Assembly (NCBI GenBank): GCA_026315105.1
Contig: CM048744.1
Location: 363,507,168-363,571,167 of the forward strand
Direction: 5' to 3'
Length of the DNA: 64,000 nt
DNA from: Locusta migratoria
Lineage: Eukaryota > Arthropoda > Insecta > Orthoptera > Acrididae
Shown here: positions 54,036 to 64,000 of the stretch, one piece after another
Layout: each line of letters begins with the position of its first letter
How positions within the stretch are numbered: position 1 is the first letter of the stretch
Program-made: the position numbers and the translations under genes
The notes under the pieces: model-generated
Databases searched by the model: none
Told to the model about the DNA's origin: nothing
What the model saw: the letters and a program-made list of their open reading frames with translations, nothing else

Positions 54036-54784
54036 TACTGTTCGCGGGAAAAAGGATGCAGGTATGTCTCCGTGTTTGGCTATAATCTCTCTAACATTAG
54101 CTTCATGGTCTTTTCGGGAGAGATGCATAGGTTGAAGCACAATATTGGCTGACTCTTCAAGAAACGTATGCTCTCGGAACTTTGACAATAGCCCATTTCA
54201 AGGTGCAGAACGTATTTCCTGCAGCGTCTGCCCCTCGAGTTTTCCCCGACGATTTCGCAGTTACTAAGTGGTTCCGTAACGAAGCGTGCTGCTGTCCTTT
54301 AGATTTTCACATTCTGCTTTATCAACCCTATTCTGGTACGGATATTTTCAAGCTAATTCCTCGCTTGATGGACTACATTAGTGAGGATTCTTCCAATGAA
54401 TCTCAGTCTAGCATCTGCCTTTGCCGCGATTAATTTTATGTGGTCTTTCCACTTCATATCGCTCCTTATGTCTACTCCTAGATATTGTTTATGGAAGCAA
54501 CGGTCAACAGTGATTGTTCTATAGTTGCGTAATTAAACTATAAAGACTATTTCCTTCTATTTAATTTTAATTCTAGGCAAGTTAAGAGTCAATTACCACT
54601 CCATCTACGAAGCATCAATACGCTGCAGATCCTACCTCATTTTGGTACAATATTTCTTCGTTGCAATTTATCGATGTACTACAGTATCACTGCCAAAAGC
54701 CTAATTGAATTTCAAATGTTTTCTACAAGATCATTTATAATCTACGAAAACTAAAGTCATCCGACCGTAGCAAACTACCCGGCC

Positions 54785-55245
54785 GATTTCCTTCGTTTTT
54801 GTTTTAAACGAAAGGTATTCATTCACAGATTTGTCATCAAATATCAGAATTTACTTAACTCTCGCCTTCCCTTTCGTATACTGAAATGCGATTTCCTTTC
54901 TTTGGGCGAAGTCCTTCGGTAAGCCGCGCGGGAGTAGCTTAGCGGTCTGGATCGCCACGTTACGATCGCGCAGCGTCCCGCGTCGGGCGTTCGAAACCTC
55001 CCTCGGGCATGGATTTATGTGTTGTCCTAGGGTTGGTTTTAGCTTAGTTTAAGTAGTTCGTAAGCTAGGGACTTATAACCAAGCAGTTAAGTCCCATAGA
55101 ATTACGAACATACTTGCTGTAAACTAGAGTCAGTCGGTCAGGCCATTCTATCCTACTGATTTCCTTCATTTCTGCTTTAAACGAAATGTATTCATTCGCA
55201 GATTTGTCATAAAGTATCAGAATTAACGTAAGTCTCTCCATCCTT
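54785..55245 (+). repeat. ~85-bp direct duplication around a SINE
   Basis: 54785-54872 and 55158-55245 are similar (GATTTCCTTC, TTTAAACGAAA.GTATTCATTC, CAGATTTGTCAT.AA.TATCAG). The SINE-B at 54922-55112 lies between. Confidence 0.8.
54922..55112 (+). mobile_element. SINE-B copy
   Basis: GCCGCGCGGGAGTAGCTTAG head, CGGGCGTTCGAAACCTCC B box, tail ATTACGAACATACTTG. No clear duplication. Confidence 0.88.
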
Positions 55246-55685
55246 TAATCCTTTACCTTTATTCAAACTCGGTGTCCTCCTGTCTTTATACTGAATATTT
55301 TAATCGGTTTGTTTTAAACAATTGGTTGATTGATTCTGAAGAAAGTTGTGCGTTAACATTCAACATTACTTCCATTTTTTTCCCAACTTTTTTGTCATTC
55401 CACTAACGGTGTGAAGTATTCGCACGGGTCCTCTAGTATATTGTGAAAAGCAACAGTCCTATGAAACTTATTTGGGGCACGCCATAAATCACTTAGACGA
55501 TGGGATTCTCTCCATTGAAAAAGACATGCTTCGTTCTGTTAGCTAGGAGTTGTTAAATGTAATCTCGCAATAGTCTGATATTCTGTACGGTCTTATTTAG
55601 TTTTTTAGTGCGCAAACGTATTGAACGCCATGCGGACCTTGCGAAACACGGAATATAACTGGTACATGAATCTAATTCTTTCTGG

Positions 55686-55892
55686 CCGCGGTGGAGTGGC
55701 CGAGCGGTCTAAAGCGTCTCGCTGCGGAGCTCGCGGTTACTCGCCGTGGAGGTTCGAGTCCTCCCTGGGCCATGAGTGTGTGTGTTGTCCTTAGGTTAGT
55801 TTACCTAGGTTTAAGTAGTTTGTAAGCTACGGACTAATGACCACGCAGTTTGGTCCGATAGAATTACAAACATTTGAAACATTTTTTAAATC
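55686..55892 (+). mobile_element. SINE-B nested in LINE
   Basis: CCGCGGTGGAGTGGCCGAGC to ACAAACATTTGAAACATTTT. Flanked by CTTTCTGG (55678-55685, 55893-55900). Confidence 0.93.
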
Positions 55893-56206
55893 CTTTCTGG
55901 CTCTCGGGGACGAATACCGCGAGCTGGGTTTCATGTGATAGTTACTTTTCGGACCGATGTTCGTTGCTAGAGAGATTTCCGGTCTTCAGGTATGTCATAG
56001 TACTCTATTATAAAACAGTTCTACAATTCTCCAATCGGCCAATGGTAGAGAAATTGCCCTCTAGTTTTGCGCATCTGTTGGACGACCCCTCTTGAAAACT
56101 ACAATGAGATGCGCTTTTTTCCAATATTATGAACGTATCGCTCCTTAAGAGACCTAGGCACACTGCTGTCGGAAGTGGGCGAGTTCATTTACATACTCTG
56201 TGTAAA

Positions 56207-56312
56207 GTCAAATCAAAATGTTCATGTCCGAGGGAGGACTCGAACCTCCTACGGCGAGCAGCGGCGCACTCCGCAGCTAGGTGCCTTTGAACGCTCGGTC
56301 ACTTCACCGCGG
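56207..56312 (-). mobile_element. SINE-B lacking its 3' body
   Basis: Only TGTCCGAGGGAGGACTCG, B box and head TCACTTCACCGCGG remain. Flanked by CTGTGTAAA (56198-56206, 56313-56321), so it was inserted already shortened. Confidence 0.88.
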
Positions 56313-56334
56313 CTGTGTAAAATCGGGTTGGTAT

Positions 56335-57000
56335 TCCATCAAGTTCACTATCCTTTCCTCTGTTGTGGTCTTCAGTACAAAGACTGGTCTGATGCGACTC
56401 TCCACGTTACTTTATCGTATGAAAGCCTTTCTAACTCTGAATTACCGGCAAACTGCACACTTCTGAAACTGTTTACTGTATTCGTCTATCGGTCTCCCTC
56501 TGTGATTTTTACTCTCCACACTTCCCTCCTATTCTAAATTAACGATTTATTGATGTCTCAGAATGTGCTCTATCAATCGATCCTTTCTTTAGACAAGTTA
56601 TGACACAAAGTTGTTTCCTTGTTTAGTACCTCCTTAGTTACACGATCTGCTCATATTACGTCTGCATTCTTCTGTATAACCACACGTCAATAGCTTCTAT
56701 TGTCTTCTTATCTGAGCTGTTTATCAACCATTGATCTCTAGACAAATGCCACAGAAAATACCTTCTTACACTGAAATCAATATTCTTTGTTAAATATCTC
56801 TTTTTCAGAAACTCTTTTCTATTCATTGTATTCTGCATTTTATATCTTCTCTACTTCGGCCGACATCATTTATTTTACTACCGAAATAATAAAACTCATT
56901 CCTACTTAGATGGTCTCGTTTACTAATCTAATTCTTTCTGCATTGCCTTTTTATCTTCGATTACATTCCATAACCTTTATTTTCCTCTTGTTGATATGTC
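56335..57000 (-). mobile_element. RTE-like LINE, 3' part of a split copy
   Basis: Begins CTGTTGTGGTCTTCAGTAC (3' end) and runs to CCTCTTGTTGATAT. Continuation of the same LINE is at 57722, where ATGTTCATCTTGCACC follows in the expected order. Confidence 0.85.
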
Positions 57001-57109
57001 CAGCGGTAATGCACGGTTCAGAAACATAGAGCATGATTAAACGAGACAAGGAAAAACTATTAATATTTGAAAAAGTAATGAGGAAGATTTGGGGACCAAT
57101 TTTAGATAA

Positions 57110-57168
57110 CGGGGGACTGATGACCCCTTAATCAAGTCCCTTAAGCTTAACAAATATTTGAACATTTA
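57110..57168 (+). mobile_element. SINE-A 3' fragment (~58 bp)
   Basis: GGGGGACTGATGACCCCTTA, then CTTAACAAATATTTGAACAT. Severely 5'-truncated, with flanking TTTAGAT on both sides (57102-57108, from 57166). Confidence 0.8.
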
Positions 57169-57415
57169 GATGACGGATAATGGAGGAGGAAGACGAATGA
57201 AGAAATCTTCCTTGTGATGCGACAGCCAAATATCTTACAGAAGATAAAGAGCAAGAGAATACAGTGGATGGGCCATGTAGCCCGTATGCCAGAAGGAAGA
57301 CAGGCGAAAATGGCACTAGAAGGGAAACCAAACACCAAACGCCCCATTGGACAGCCAAGTCAGTGCTGGATGGACGACCTGGCGAAGGGCCGGGCAGCCC
57401 TAGGGATTGAAGACA

Positions 57416-57615
57416 GCCGGCCGCGGTGGCCGCGGTGACTGAGGCGCTCCAGTCACGGTCAGCACGGCCACTACGGTCGGGGGTTCGAATCCCCCCTCGG
57501 GCATGGATATTTGTGCCGTCCTAGTTCGTAAGTATTTCATAAGTAGTTTGTAAGTTTAGGGACTGATGACCCCGTAGTTAAGTCCCATAAGCTTAACAAA
57601 CATTTGAACATTTTT
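57416..57615 (+). mobile_element. SINE-A nested in LINE fragment
   Basis: Complete head to AACATTTGAACATTTTT. Flanked by GATTGAAGACA (57405-57415, 57616-57626). Confidence 0.95.
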
Positions 57616-57721
57616 GATTGAAGACACCTGGAGGAACCGGGCGCAAAACAGGAGGGAATGGAGGCAGTTTGTGGAAGCAGCGCGTGGTCTGCAGGGCCTG
57701 TGATCGCTGGATTGTATTGTA

Positions 57722-58620
57722 TAATGTTCATCTTGCACCCTGATTTAGAGATACTGTCCATTGCGTTCAGTTATTCTTCCATGATCTTGGCTGTTTCTGA
57801 CAAATTTACAATCGGCAAACCACAAAGTTTTTCGACTCTTTATAACTGCTCTCTGGTTTCTGAACAATTTGTGCGTAACTTTTCGTTTCCTGTACTGTAC
57901 TCTTGCTACAGTCAAAATTTTTAAGTGTCTTCCAGTTAACATCGTGATAAATATTCTCCACATCAACGAAAGCTATAAACGTAGGTTTGCCTTCCTTTAA
58001 CCTCTCTTCAAAGATAGGTCGTAAGGCGAGTATTACCTCACATGTTCCTACATTTTTCCTAACTCCAAACTGATCTCCCTCGAGATTGGATACTACCAGT
58101 TCTTCCATTTTTCTGTAAACAATTTCTAGCAGTATTTTGCAACCACGACTTACTGAACTGATAGTACTGTAACTTTTGCAGCTGTCTGTACTAGGTATTT
58201 TGTAATCTGAATCACTACATTCTACTTTGAAAGTATTTCACCTGTCTCATACATCTTGCATTCCAGGTGGAATAGTTCTGTAATGACTGGTTCTCCCAAG
58301 AATCTCAAAAGTTTGAAGTAAGTATCATTTATTCATTAGGGTCTTTTTGGCCTCTTATTTGTCAATGTCATGTCAAATTATTCTCGCAGTATCATATGTC
58401 CTACCTCATTTTCATGTACTTCTTCTCTTTCTGCCTCTTTCTGCCTCTTTCTGCCTTCAACTTGATTATCCTTGTATTGCCCTTCCTTCACCTGTTTACT
58501 TTCCCATCTTTGCTTTGTACTGTTTTTCAACAGTTGACCGATTTTAATTGCTTTTCTATACTTCCGAGCGATTTAAATTACTTTTCTATGCCGTAATTCA
58601 TTTCGATACCTTACATTTTG
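57722..58620 (-). mobile_element. RTE-like LINE, 5' part of the split copy
   Basis: Minus coding pieces: LALRPIFEERLKEGKPTFIA, FVDVENIYHDVNWKTLKNFD (58060-57880), upstream GACTGGTTCTCCCAAGAATC (~58285). It ends in degraded connector sequence with TTTCTGCCTC triplication at 58430-58455. Confidence 0.82.
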
Positions 58621-58905
58621 TCATCCGAGCAACAATTTAGAAGAAGCTGTGAAACAGCTTTAGAAAAATACGTTTATTATTACGGACATTTTCGTGTTAT
58701 CCTCTGTTTCAACGCCATAAAGGTCACAGAGCGTACGAACATATGGTTTCGATTCGTTTAATGATTTAATATAACTCCTTAGGAATTAATTATTAAGAAC
58801 CTGAATTTTCTACCTAATAGTAATACCACAAAAAGTGAGATATAAGTTTAAATACTCGTATAAGCCGACAAGAACTGAAGCTTCTTTTCGTCAGTACTTC
58901 AGAGT
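58621..58905. other. No recognisable gene
   Basis: Unassigned. Confidence 0.4.
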
Positions 58906-59165
58906 TTCTGCAGTATCGCGCGAATTCACACTCGCGGGTGAGCCCAGCGTCCACACGCTCTTGGCAGCGCGGGGCACATTGAGGCCGGTTACAATGCACG
59001 GCAGCAACAGCACGGCGTTCCCACCCATGCCTCATTAGCAGTGAATCACTGGCTTCTGCTAGCGTCTGCTGCTTTCTGGTGAGTGTGCCAATTCCGTGCG
59101 AGACCGTCTCAATGCGGAAACCGCTCCGCTCTCGTGCGCGGCGCTGCCCGTCTTTAGTGAGAACG
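58906..59165. promoter_or_regulatory. GC-rich block with a donor-like site
   Basis: CpG-rich (GTATCGCGCGAATTCACACT, GTGCGCGGCGCTGCCCG). On the plus strand TTTCTGGTGAGTGTG (~59075) fits a splice donor, and a non-coding first exon is possible. The frame from ATGCACGGCAGC stops after 14 codons. Confidence 0.3.
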
Positions 59166-59249
59166 GACCTTTACACGACATTCGACTTCGCGGATTCAAT
59201 TAGAAATTTCCATTGAAGGACCCGAATTAATTAAGAGCACTTTTACACT

Positions 59250-61240
59250 GGGGGAAATAACACAATAGAAGATGAGTGGGTAGCTTTGAAAAATTAAACA
59301 ATGAAGGCAGCAGTGGGCCAAATAAGTAGAAAGATAAGATCTTCAAAATCCCCTTTGATATCACAGGAAGTATTGAATTTAATTGACGAAACGAAAAGTA
59401 TAAAAATGTCGTTAATGAAATAGGTAAAATGGAGTACAGACGACTAAAAATGAGATTGACAGGAAATAAAAAATGACTAAGCGGGAGTGACTAGAGGGCT
59501 CATGAAAGTCTCTAGAAGAATGATGACTTGGAGAGGATAGATACCGCCATTAGAAAAATAAAAAAGACTTTTGGAGACAAGAAAAGTAGTAGAATGAATA
59601 TCATCAACAAGGATGGAAAACCAGTTAAAAAAAAAATAATAATTGTAGAGTCTATGGGACCTAACTACGGGGTCATCAGTCCCTAAACTTACAAACTACT
59701 TATGAACTACTTACAACTAAGGATGGCACAAATATCCATGCCCGAAGGGGGACTCGAACCCCCAACCGTAGTGGCAGTGCAGACCGTGACTGGAGCGCCT
59801 CAGTCCCCGCGGCCACAGCGGCCGGCGGAAAACCAGTTCTGAGCAAAGAAAGGAAATCTAAAAGGTGAAAGAAATTATAATGGAGTTTTACAAAGAAAAT
59901 GAGCTTCAAGACAATGTTAAATATCTGTAATAACGAAGGAGGAAGTAGAAGCACTGAAAGAAATAAGTCGTAAAAAGGCCCCTGGAGTAGACGGTTTTCC
60001 GTAAGAGCCACTGATGTCGCTGGGGGAGCCAGGCATGATCCAACTATTTCACCTGGTGTCTAAGATAAATCAGACAGGTGAAATAACATCAGACGTCATG
60101 AAGAATGTAATAATTTCAATTCCAAAAATGCAGGCGTAGAGAAGTGTGAAAATTAGAGAACAATCAGTTTAATAAGTCGATCGTTGCAAAATAATAACAC
60201 TCTATTATTTACAAATAAATGGAAACAATAGTAGAAGCCGACGTCGGGGAGATCAGTTTGGATTAAAGAGAAATGTAATAACACACGAGGCAAAACTCAC
60301 ATTAAGACTTATCTTAGCAGATAGATTAAGCAAAGGCAAACCAACATTTTTGGCATTTGTAGATTTGGAGAAAGCTTTTGACAATGTTAATTGGAATACA
60401 CTCTTCCAAATTCTGAAGTTAGTAGGGGTAAAATAAAGTGAACGTTATTTACAACATGTACAGAAACCAGACAGCAGTTATAAGAGTCAAAGGCCATGAA
60501 AGGGAAGTATTGGCTGCGAATTAACAAAACAGGGTTGCAGCCTATCCCCAATGTTATTCTTATGTACACTGAGGAAGCTGTGAAGGAAAGCAAGGACAAA
60601 TTTGGAAAATGAATTAAAGTTCAGGTTGAAGAAATGAAAACTTTGCGGTTTGCAGATGACTATCTAATTCTGTCAGAAACAAGAATGGAAATTGTCTTGA
60701 TAGGAGCTTATAAGATAAACATTAACAAAATCAATCGTTGCTGAAGGTATTAGATTAGACAACGAAAGAATACAGCTGGTAGATGAGTTTTGTTGCTTGG
60801 TCAATAAAATAACATACGATGGTTGCGGCACAAATGATATACAATGCTATGCAAAATAGTAATGGAAAGAAATGTTTCTGAAAAAGAGAAATTTGGTAAC
60901 GTGGAGTCATGGAATATTAAAGTGTTAGGTAGTCTTTTCTGAAGGCACTTGCGCGGAGTGTTGCCTTTTACCGTAATGAAACACGGACGACAAATAGTTG
61001 AGACAGAAAGACGATACAAGATTTAGAAGTGTGGTGTTCCAGACGAATGCTGGAAATTAGGCTAGATCGCATAACTGAATGGAATTACGCCGAAAAGGAA
61101 TTTCTGGCATACGTTGACTAAAAGAAGGTATAGACTGGCAGGACATCCCTTTAATAAAGGAATCGTGAAATTAGGAGCGTAGGGAAGTGTGTTGTTAAAT
61201 CACAGAGGGACACCTAATCATCAGTGGATAAGTTACAGAT
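59250..61240 (+). mobile_element. RTE-like LINE, sense, interrupted by SINE-A
   Basis: Readable blocks: ISRKAPGVD-like codons (~59965-59995), NVITHEAKLTLRLILADRL, FLAFVDLEKAFDNVNWNTLF (60350-60410), KQGCSLSPMLF (~60530), LRFADDYLILS (~60643-60675). Heavily shifted. Confidence 0.85.
59627..59826 (-). mobile_element. SINE-A with atypical tail
   Basis: In SINE orientation the 3' end reads CATAGACTCTACAATTATTA followed by T's rather than the usual CATTTGAACATTT. Flanked by GGAAAACCAGTT (59615-59626, 59827-59838). Confidence 0.95.
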
Positions 61241-61925
61241 ACATTTGTTATCTTGCAGTAAGCATACGTTCACGCTGTGATGGAGTTTTTTATTTTTATT
61301 ATAATTTTTTTTATTGGTATTAGCATAACCATATTGTACATTGGACACTGACGATTTTCACACATGACAGCAAGTTAGTACACTTGGCGTCTCAATTTTC
61401 ACTTAATGTAAACTTTGGATTTACATTTACGCTCCAGCTGTAGTTCGCATATTTTGAAACTCCTATTGATAACCTCCACAAATGTCAGTAAAGGAAAAAG
61501 TCTCACAGAATTCTTTACTCAAATTTGCATGACAACAAATGAAATCTACTGTCATGAATCGGCCTGAGGCAGGGCCGCCGCTCTTACACCATATGCCCGA
61601 TATGATGACCACCTAAAAACACAAACTCAGTTCAAGAGGGATCCATGACTTCCCACCTTAATTCACTGAGGGCTGACGGATGACTACTCGTTTTCGCGAT
61701 CTCCACACCGTTCCACGAAACAGCCAGTGACACTCACGAAAACAAGGTAGACCTATTATTTGCCTTTTTCTGCTCATGATCACAGCGCTTCTGCAGTGTG
61801 CTCCTTCTGAAAAAACTTTATAGAAGTTTTCTGCTACATGTGTTGTAAACACTTCCATCATGCCGCAGATATTGTCTCCGGAAGCAGACCACACATCCGA
61901 AAGAACCAGCGTGAAAACAAATTGG
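61241..61925. other. No recognisable gene
   Basis: Unassigned. The minus ORF 61658-61939 shows no domain. Confidence 0.45.
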
Positions 61926-63735
61926 ACAGCAAAATGCATTACTTAGGAACGAAATAAATAGAAAGAGCAAGAAGAAAATTGCGAAGTGGCTGCAGGAAAG
62001 ATGTGAAGAAATCAAAGAGGAAATTATCTTCGGTAGGACTGACCAAGCATTCGAAAACTAAAAGCAATCTTCGGTGAAATTGAAATCAAGAATGTTAATG
62101 TAAAAAGAGCTTCAGAATGCAAAGGAGGAGTAGTTAGATGAAAAGAGCACTTTGAAGACATTTTTTGAGGAAAAAGACTTGCCTCATGTACTTCTAAAAG
62201 GAGAAATGGGTGGTTATATCGAAGACGGGAAGATCTAGTAATAGAGTCATAATTTAATAAAAAGGTCGTGAGGACTCCAAATGAAATGAGGCAGAAGCCA
62301 TAGGTGATGTTTCATCAGAATTTCTAAAATCATTGGAATAAGTGGCAACCAAACGACTAATAAAGTAATTGAGTAAAATCAATGAGATTGGCGACGTACC
62401 ACCAGACTTTCGTAAAAATGTCAGCCACACACTTCCGAAGACAGCAAAGGCAGGAAAGTTTGACAACTACCTTACAGTCAGCTTAACAGCTCTTACGTCC
62501 GAGTTACTGTCGAGGATAATGTACAGAACAATGGAAAAGAAAATTGAGGATTTTTTTAGATGACGATCAGTTTGGCTTTAGGATAGGTAAGTGGACCAAG
62601 AAGCAGTTCTTTAGAGCTCCTGTCAATGAAAGCGGGACCGAAGATAAACCAAGACTCGTTTGTAGGATTTGTCGACTTTTAAAAAGCATTCGGCAATGTA
62701 AGCTGGAGTAAGATGCTAGAAATTCTGATGAAAATAGGAGTAAGCCATAAGGAAAAAGGATAATACGTAACACATACAAGCACCAAGAGGAAATGATAAG
62801 ACTGCAAGAACGGGGTAAAACGGAGATGTAATCTTTAACCCCAACTTTTCCATATATACATCGAAGAAGCTATGACGGAAATAAAAGAAAGGTTCGAGAG
62901 TGGTATCAGAAATAAATGATAAGATTCGATGATGACATTGCTGTCCTTAGTGAAAGTCAAGAAGACTTAAGGGTATGTTGAATAGAATGAGTTGTTTACA
63001 GAGTACAGGATATGGGTTAATAGCAAATTGCAAAAAGGCAAAAGTAATGAAAGTAGTATAAATCAAATTATCGATAAAGTTCTCATGTAATTGGATGATC
63101 CTGGTGTAGAGGATCTTAAGGCGTTCTGCTACCTTAGAAGTAAAATAAACTTCTATGGACGAAGCGAAGAGGGCATTAAAACCAGACAGGCACAAACTAA
63201 AAGGTCGTTAATGGCCAAGAGGAGCCTATTGGTATCAAACATTAGGCTTCATGTGTGGGGGAAATTTCATGAGAATGTATGTTTGTAGCATAGCTTTGAA
63301 TGCAAATGAAACAAGGACTGTGGGAAAATTGGATCAGAATAGAATCGAAGTATTTTAGATGTAGTGCTACTGAAGAATACTGAAAATTTAGTAGGCCGGT
63401 GAGATAAAGCATGAGGATGTTCTATAAAGAGACGGCGTAGAAAGGATCATACAAGAAACACTAAAAAATAAATAAATTAATTAATTAAAAAAGAAGAGAG
63501 AGAGAGAGAGAAGGGACAAGACGATAGCAAATGTGTTAAGACTTCAGAGAATAACTTTCATGGTATTAAAGGGCGCTGTAGACGGTAAAAACTGTAGGAG
63601 AAAAAATACTGCGATTCATACAGCAAATAATTGAGGACGGAGTTTGTACGTGCTATTCCGAAACGAAGAGGTTGGCGCAGGGATGGTGGGCCGCGTCAAA
63701 CCAGTCATGATGCTGATGACTCAGTAAATAAGTAA
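61926..63735 (+). mobile_element. Divergent RTE-like LINE, sense
   Basis: Blocks: IGDVPPDFRKNVSHTLPKTA (62390-62450), FDNYLTVSLTALTSELLSRI, MYRTMEKKIEDFF, DDQFGFRIGK (62562-62592), FVGFVDF (~62660), YIEEAMTEIKERFESGI (~62860-62910), FDDDIAVLSESQED (~62925-62965). The 3' end GCCGCGTCAAACCAGTCATG (63690) equals the common RTE-like terminus. A (GA)n run is at ~63496-63512. Confidence 0.8.
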
Positions 63736-64000
63736 AAAAAGAAAGGTCGGCCATGTCGGCTTCGGTCACGATTCCTTAAGGAGTATTTTGGGGACACTGC
63801 TACAGCAGTTCCAAAATTGAACCTCATCCCCCTGCAGTCGGATATTACCCTATGCCACTACAGTAACATACAAAGGCAGCACATGTAAATGTCTAGAAAA
63901 TAATGTTATACAACCCCCCCCCCCCTTTCTCCGTAGACGGGATAAATTATTCCCCGAGGGTGAAAAAAAAAAATATATATATAGAAGTTGAAGAGAGGGA
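63736..64000. other. No recognisable gene
   Basis: Contains a C run (63914-63925) and an A/TA-rich end. Unassigned. Confidence 0.4.

Larger units (their letters stand above)
54060..56195 (-). mobile_element. CR1/jockey-like LINE, split by two SINEs
   Basis: Minus-strand LINE. 3' coding at ~54330-54780 (TGTGGTCTTTCCACTTCATA, CTACTCCTAGATATTG). Reverse-transcriptase core at ~55440-56190, with CATGCTTCGTTCTGTTAGCT, GAACGCCATGCGGACCTTG, GGACGAATACCGCGAGCTGG and GACGACCCCTCTTGAAAAC. No open frame survives. Confidence 0.7.
57000..57720 (+). mobile_element. LINE C-terminal fragment of another family, nested
   Basis: Plus-strand coding: RQPNILQKIKSKRIQWMGHV, ARMPEGRQAKMALEGKPNTK, RPIGQPSQCWMDDLAKGRAA, then (after a SINE) EDTWRNRAQNRREWRQFVEA. 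It lies inside the minus-strand RTE-like copy. Confidence 0.82.

Noticed and set aside
3100..59800. Many tRNA-like segments with A and B boxes
   Set aside because: Each is the head of a repeated SINE with the same body and, in about 20 cases, target-site duplications. None has a clean acceptor stem of a functional tRNA gene.
1..64000. LTR retrotransposons, endogenous viral genes, CRISPR arrays, rRNA
   Set aside because: Looked for protease/integrase/gag motifs, regularly spaced short repeats and rRNA blocks; none was seen.

Overview
The window reads as intergenic and intronic DNA of a very large, transposon-saturated insect genome. The best guess is an orthopteran of the grasshopper/locust type. 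This rests on one abundant tRNA-derived SINE (head GCCGGCCGCGGTGGCCGAGG, about 195 bp, tail ending near ACAAACATTTGAACATTT) that I associate with Schistocerca-like genomes, together with RTE-like and CR1/jockey-like LINE wrecks, several Tc1/mariner families, a Helitron-like element and MITEs. No prokaryotic, organellar or viral gene is evident, and no intact multi-exon gene is visible.

Repeat names used here: SINE-A is the dominant GGTGGCCGAGG family. SINE-B is a relative with head CCGCGGTGGAGTGGCCGAGCGG and a 'GGGCATGTGTGTG' body. SINE-C has head GGTGGCGCAGTGG and a 'GTCGACGGGACG' tail. SINE-D has head GGGTAGCGTAATGG, B box GGTTCGAGTCCC and then AAATTTTC. Family X is a compound tRNA-like repeat seen only at 37-39 kb. 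All heads carry Pol III A/B-box-like motifs.

Layout. 0-2.2 kb: RTE-like LINE remnant (+). 2.4-2.8 kb: CpG-rich island. 3-5.8 kb: a Tc1 wreck split by a SINE, a second Tc1 family, then an RTE remnant. 7.4-11.3 kb: a fold-back Tc1 copy whose left end is interrupted by a 2.58-kb transposon. That transposon has ~360-bp terminal inverted repeats and a broken ORF of a FEN/PIN-like 'VVGEDLDVLVIL...DTTSALF' protein. 12.5-16.5 kb: two different LINE clades, a GC island and an 84-bp palindrome. 16.8-25.5 kb: SINE clusters, a mariner wreck and an end-to-end Tc1 element (22873-24100) sitting inside a SINE. 25.6-27.4 kb: a CR1-like LINE with a Helitron-like insertion. 27.4-27.8 kb: CpG island. 28-33 kb: SINEs and microsatellites.

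35.27-35.64 kb is the only good host-gene candidate. On the minus strand it shows a first coding exon encoding a signal peptide, ended by a consensus GTAAGT donor, inside a CpG-rich promoter-like block. Its other exons are not identifiable here.

35.7-39.1 kb: a tandem duplication and an inverted compound repeat. 39.6-40.9 kb: decayed long-period repeats. 42.9-48.3 kb: a fairly intact RTE-like LINE followed by a second one containing a SINE and a Harbinger-like MITE. 48.5-56.3 kb: Tc1/mariner wrecks, SINEs, a TTAA fold-back MITE and a CR1-like LINE. 56.3-63.7 kb: RTE-like LINEs in both orientations with nested LINE and SINE insertions.

No genes act together as a pathway. The content is layered transposition, and the nesting gives a relative chronology in which SINE-A is the youngest layer almost everywhere.
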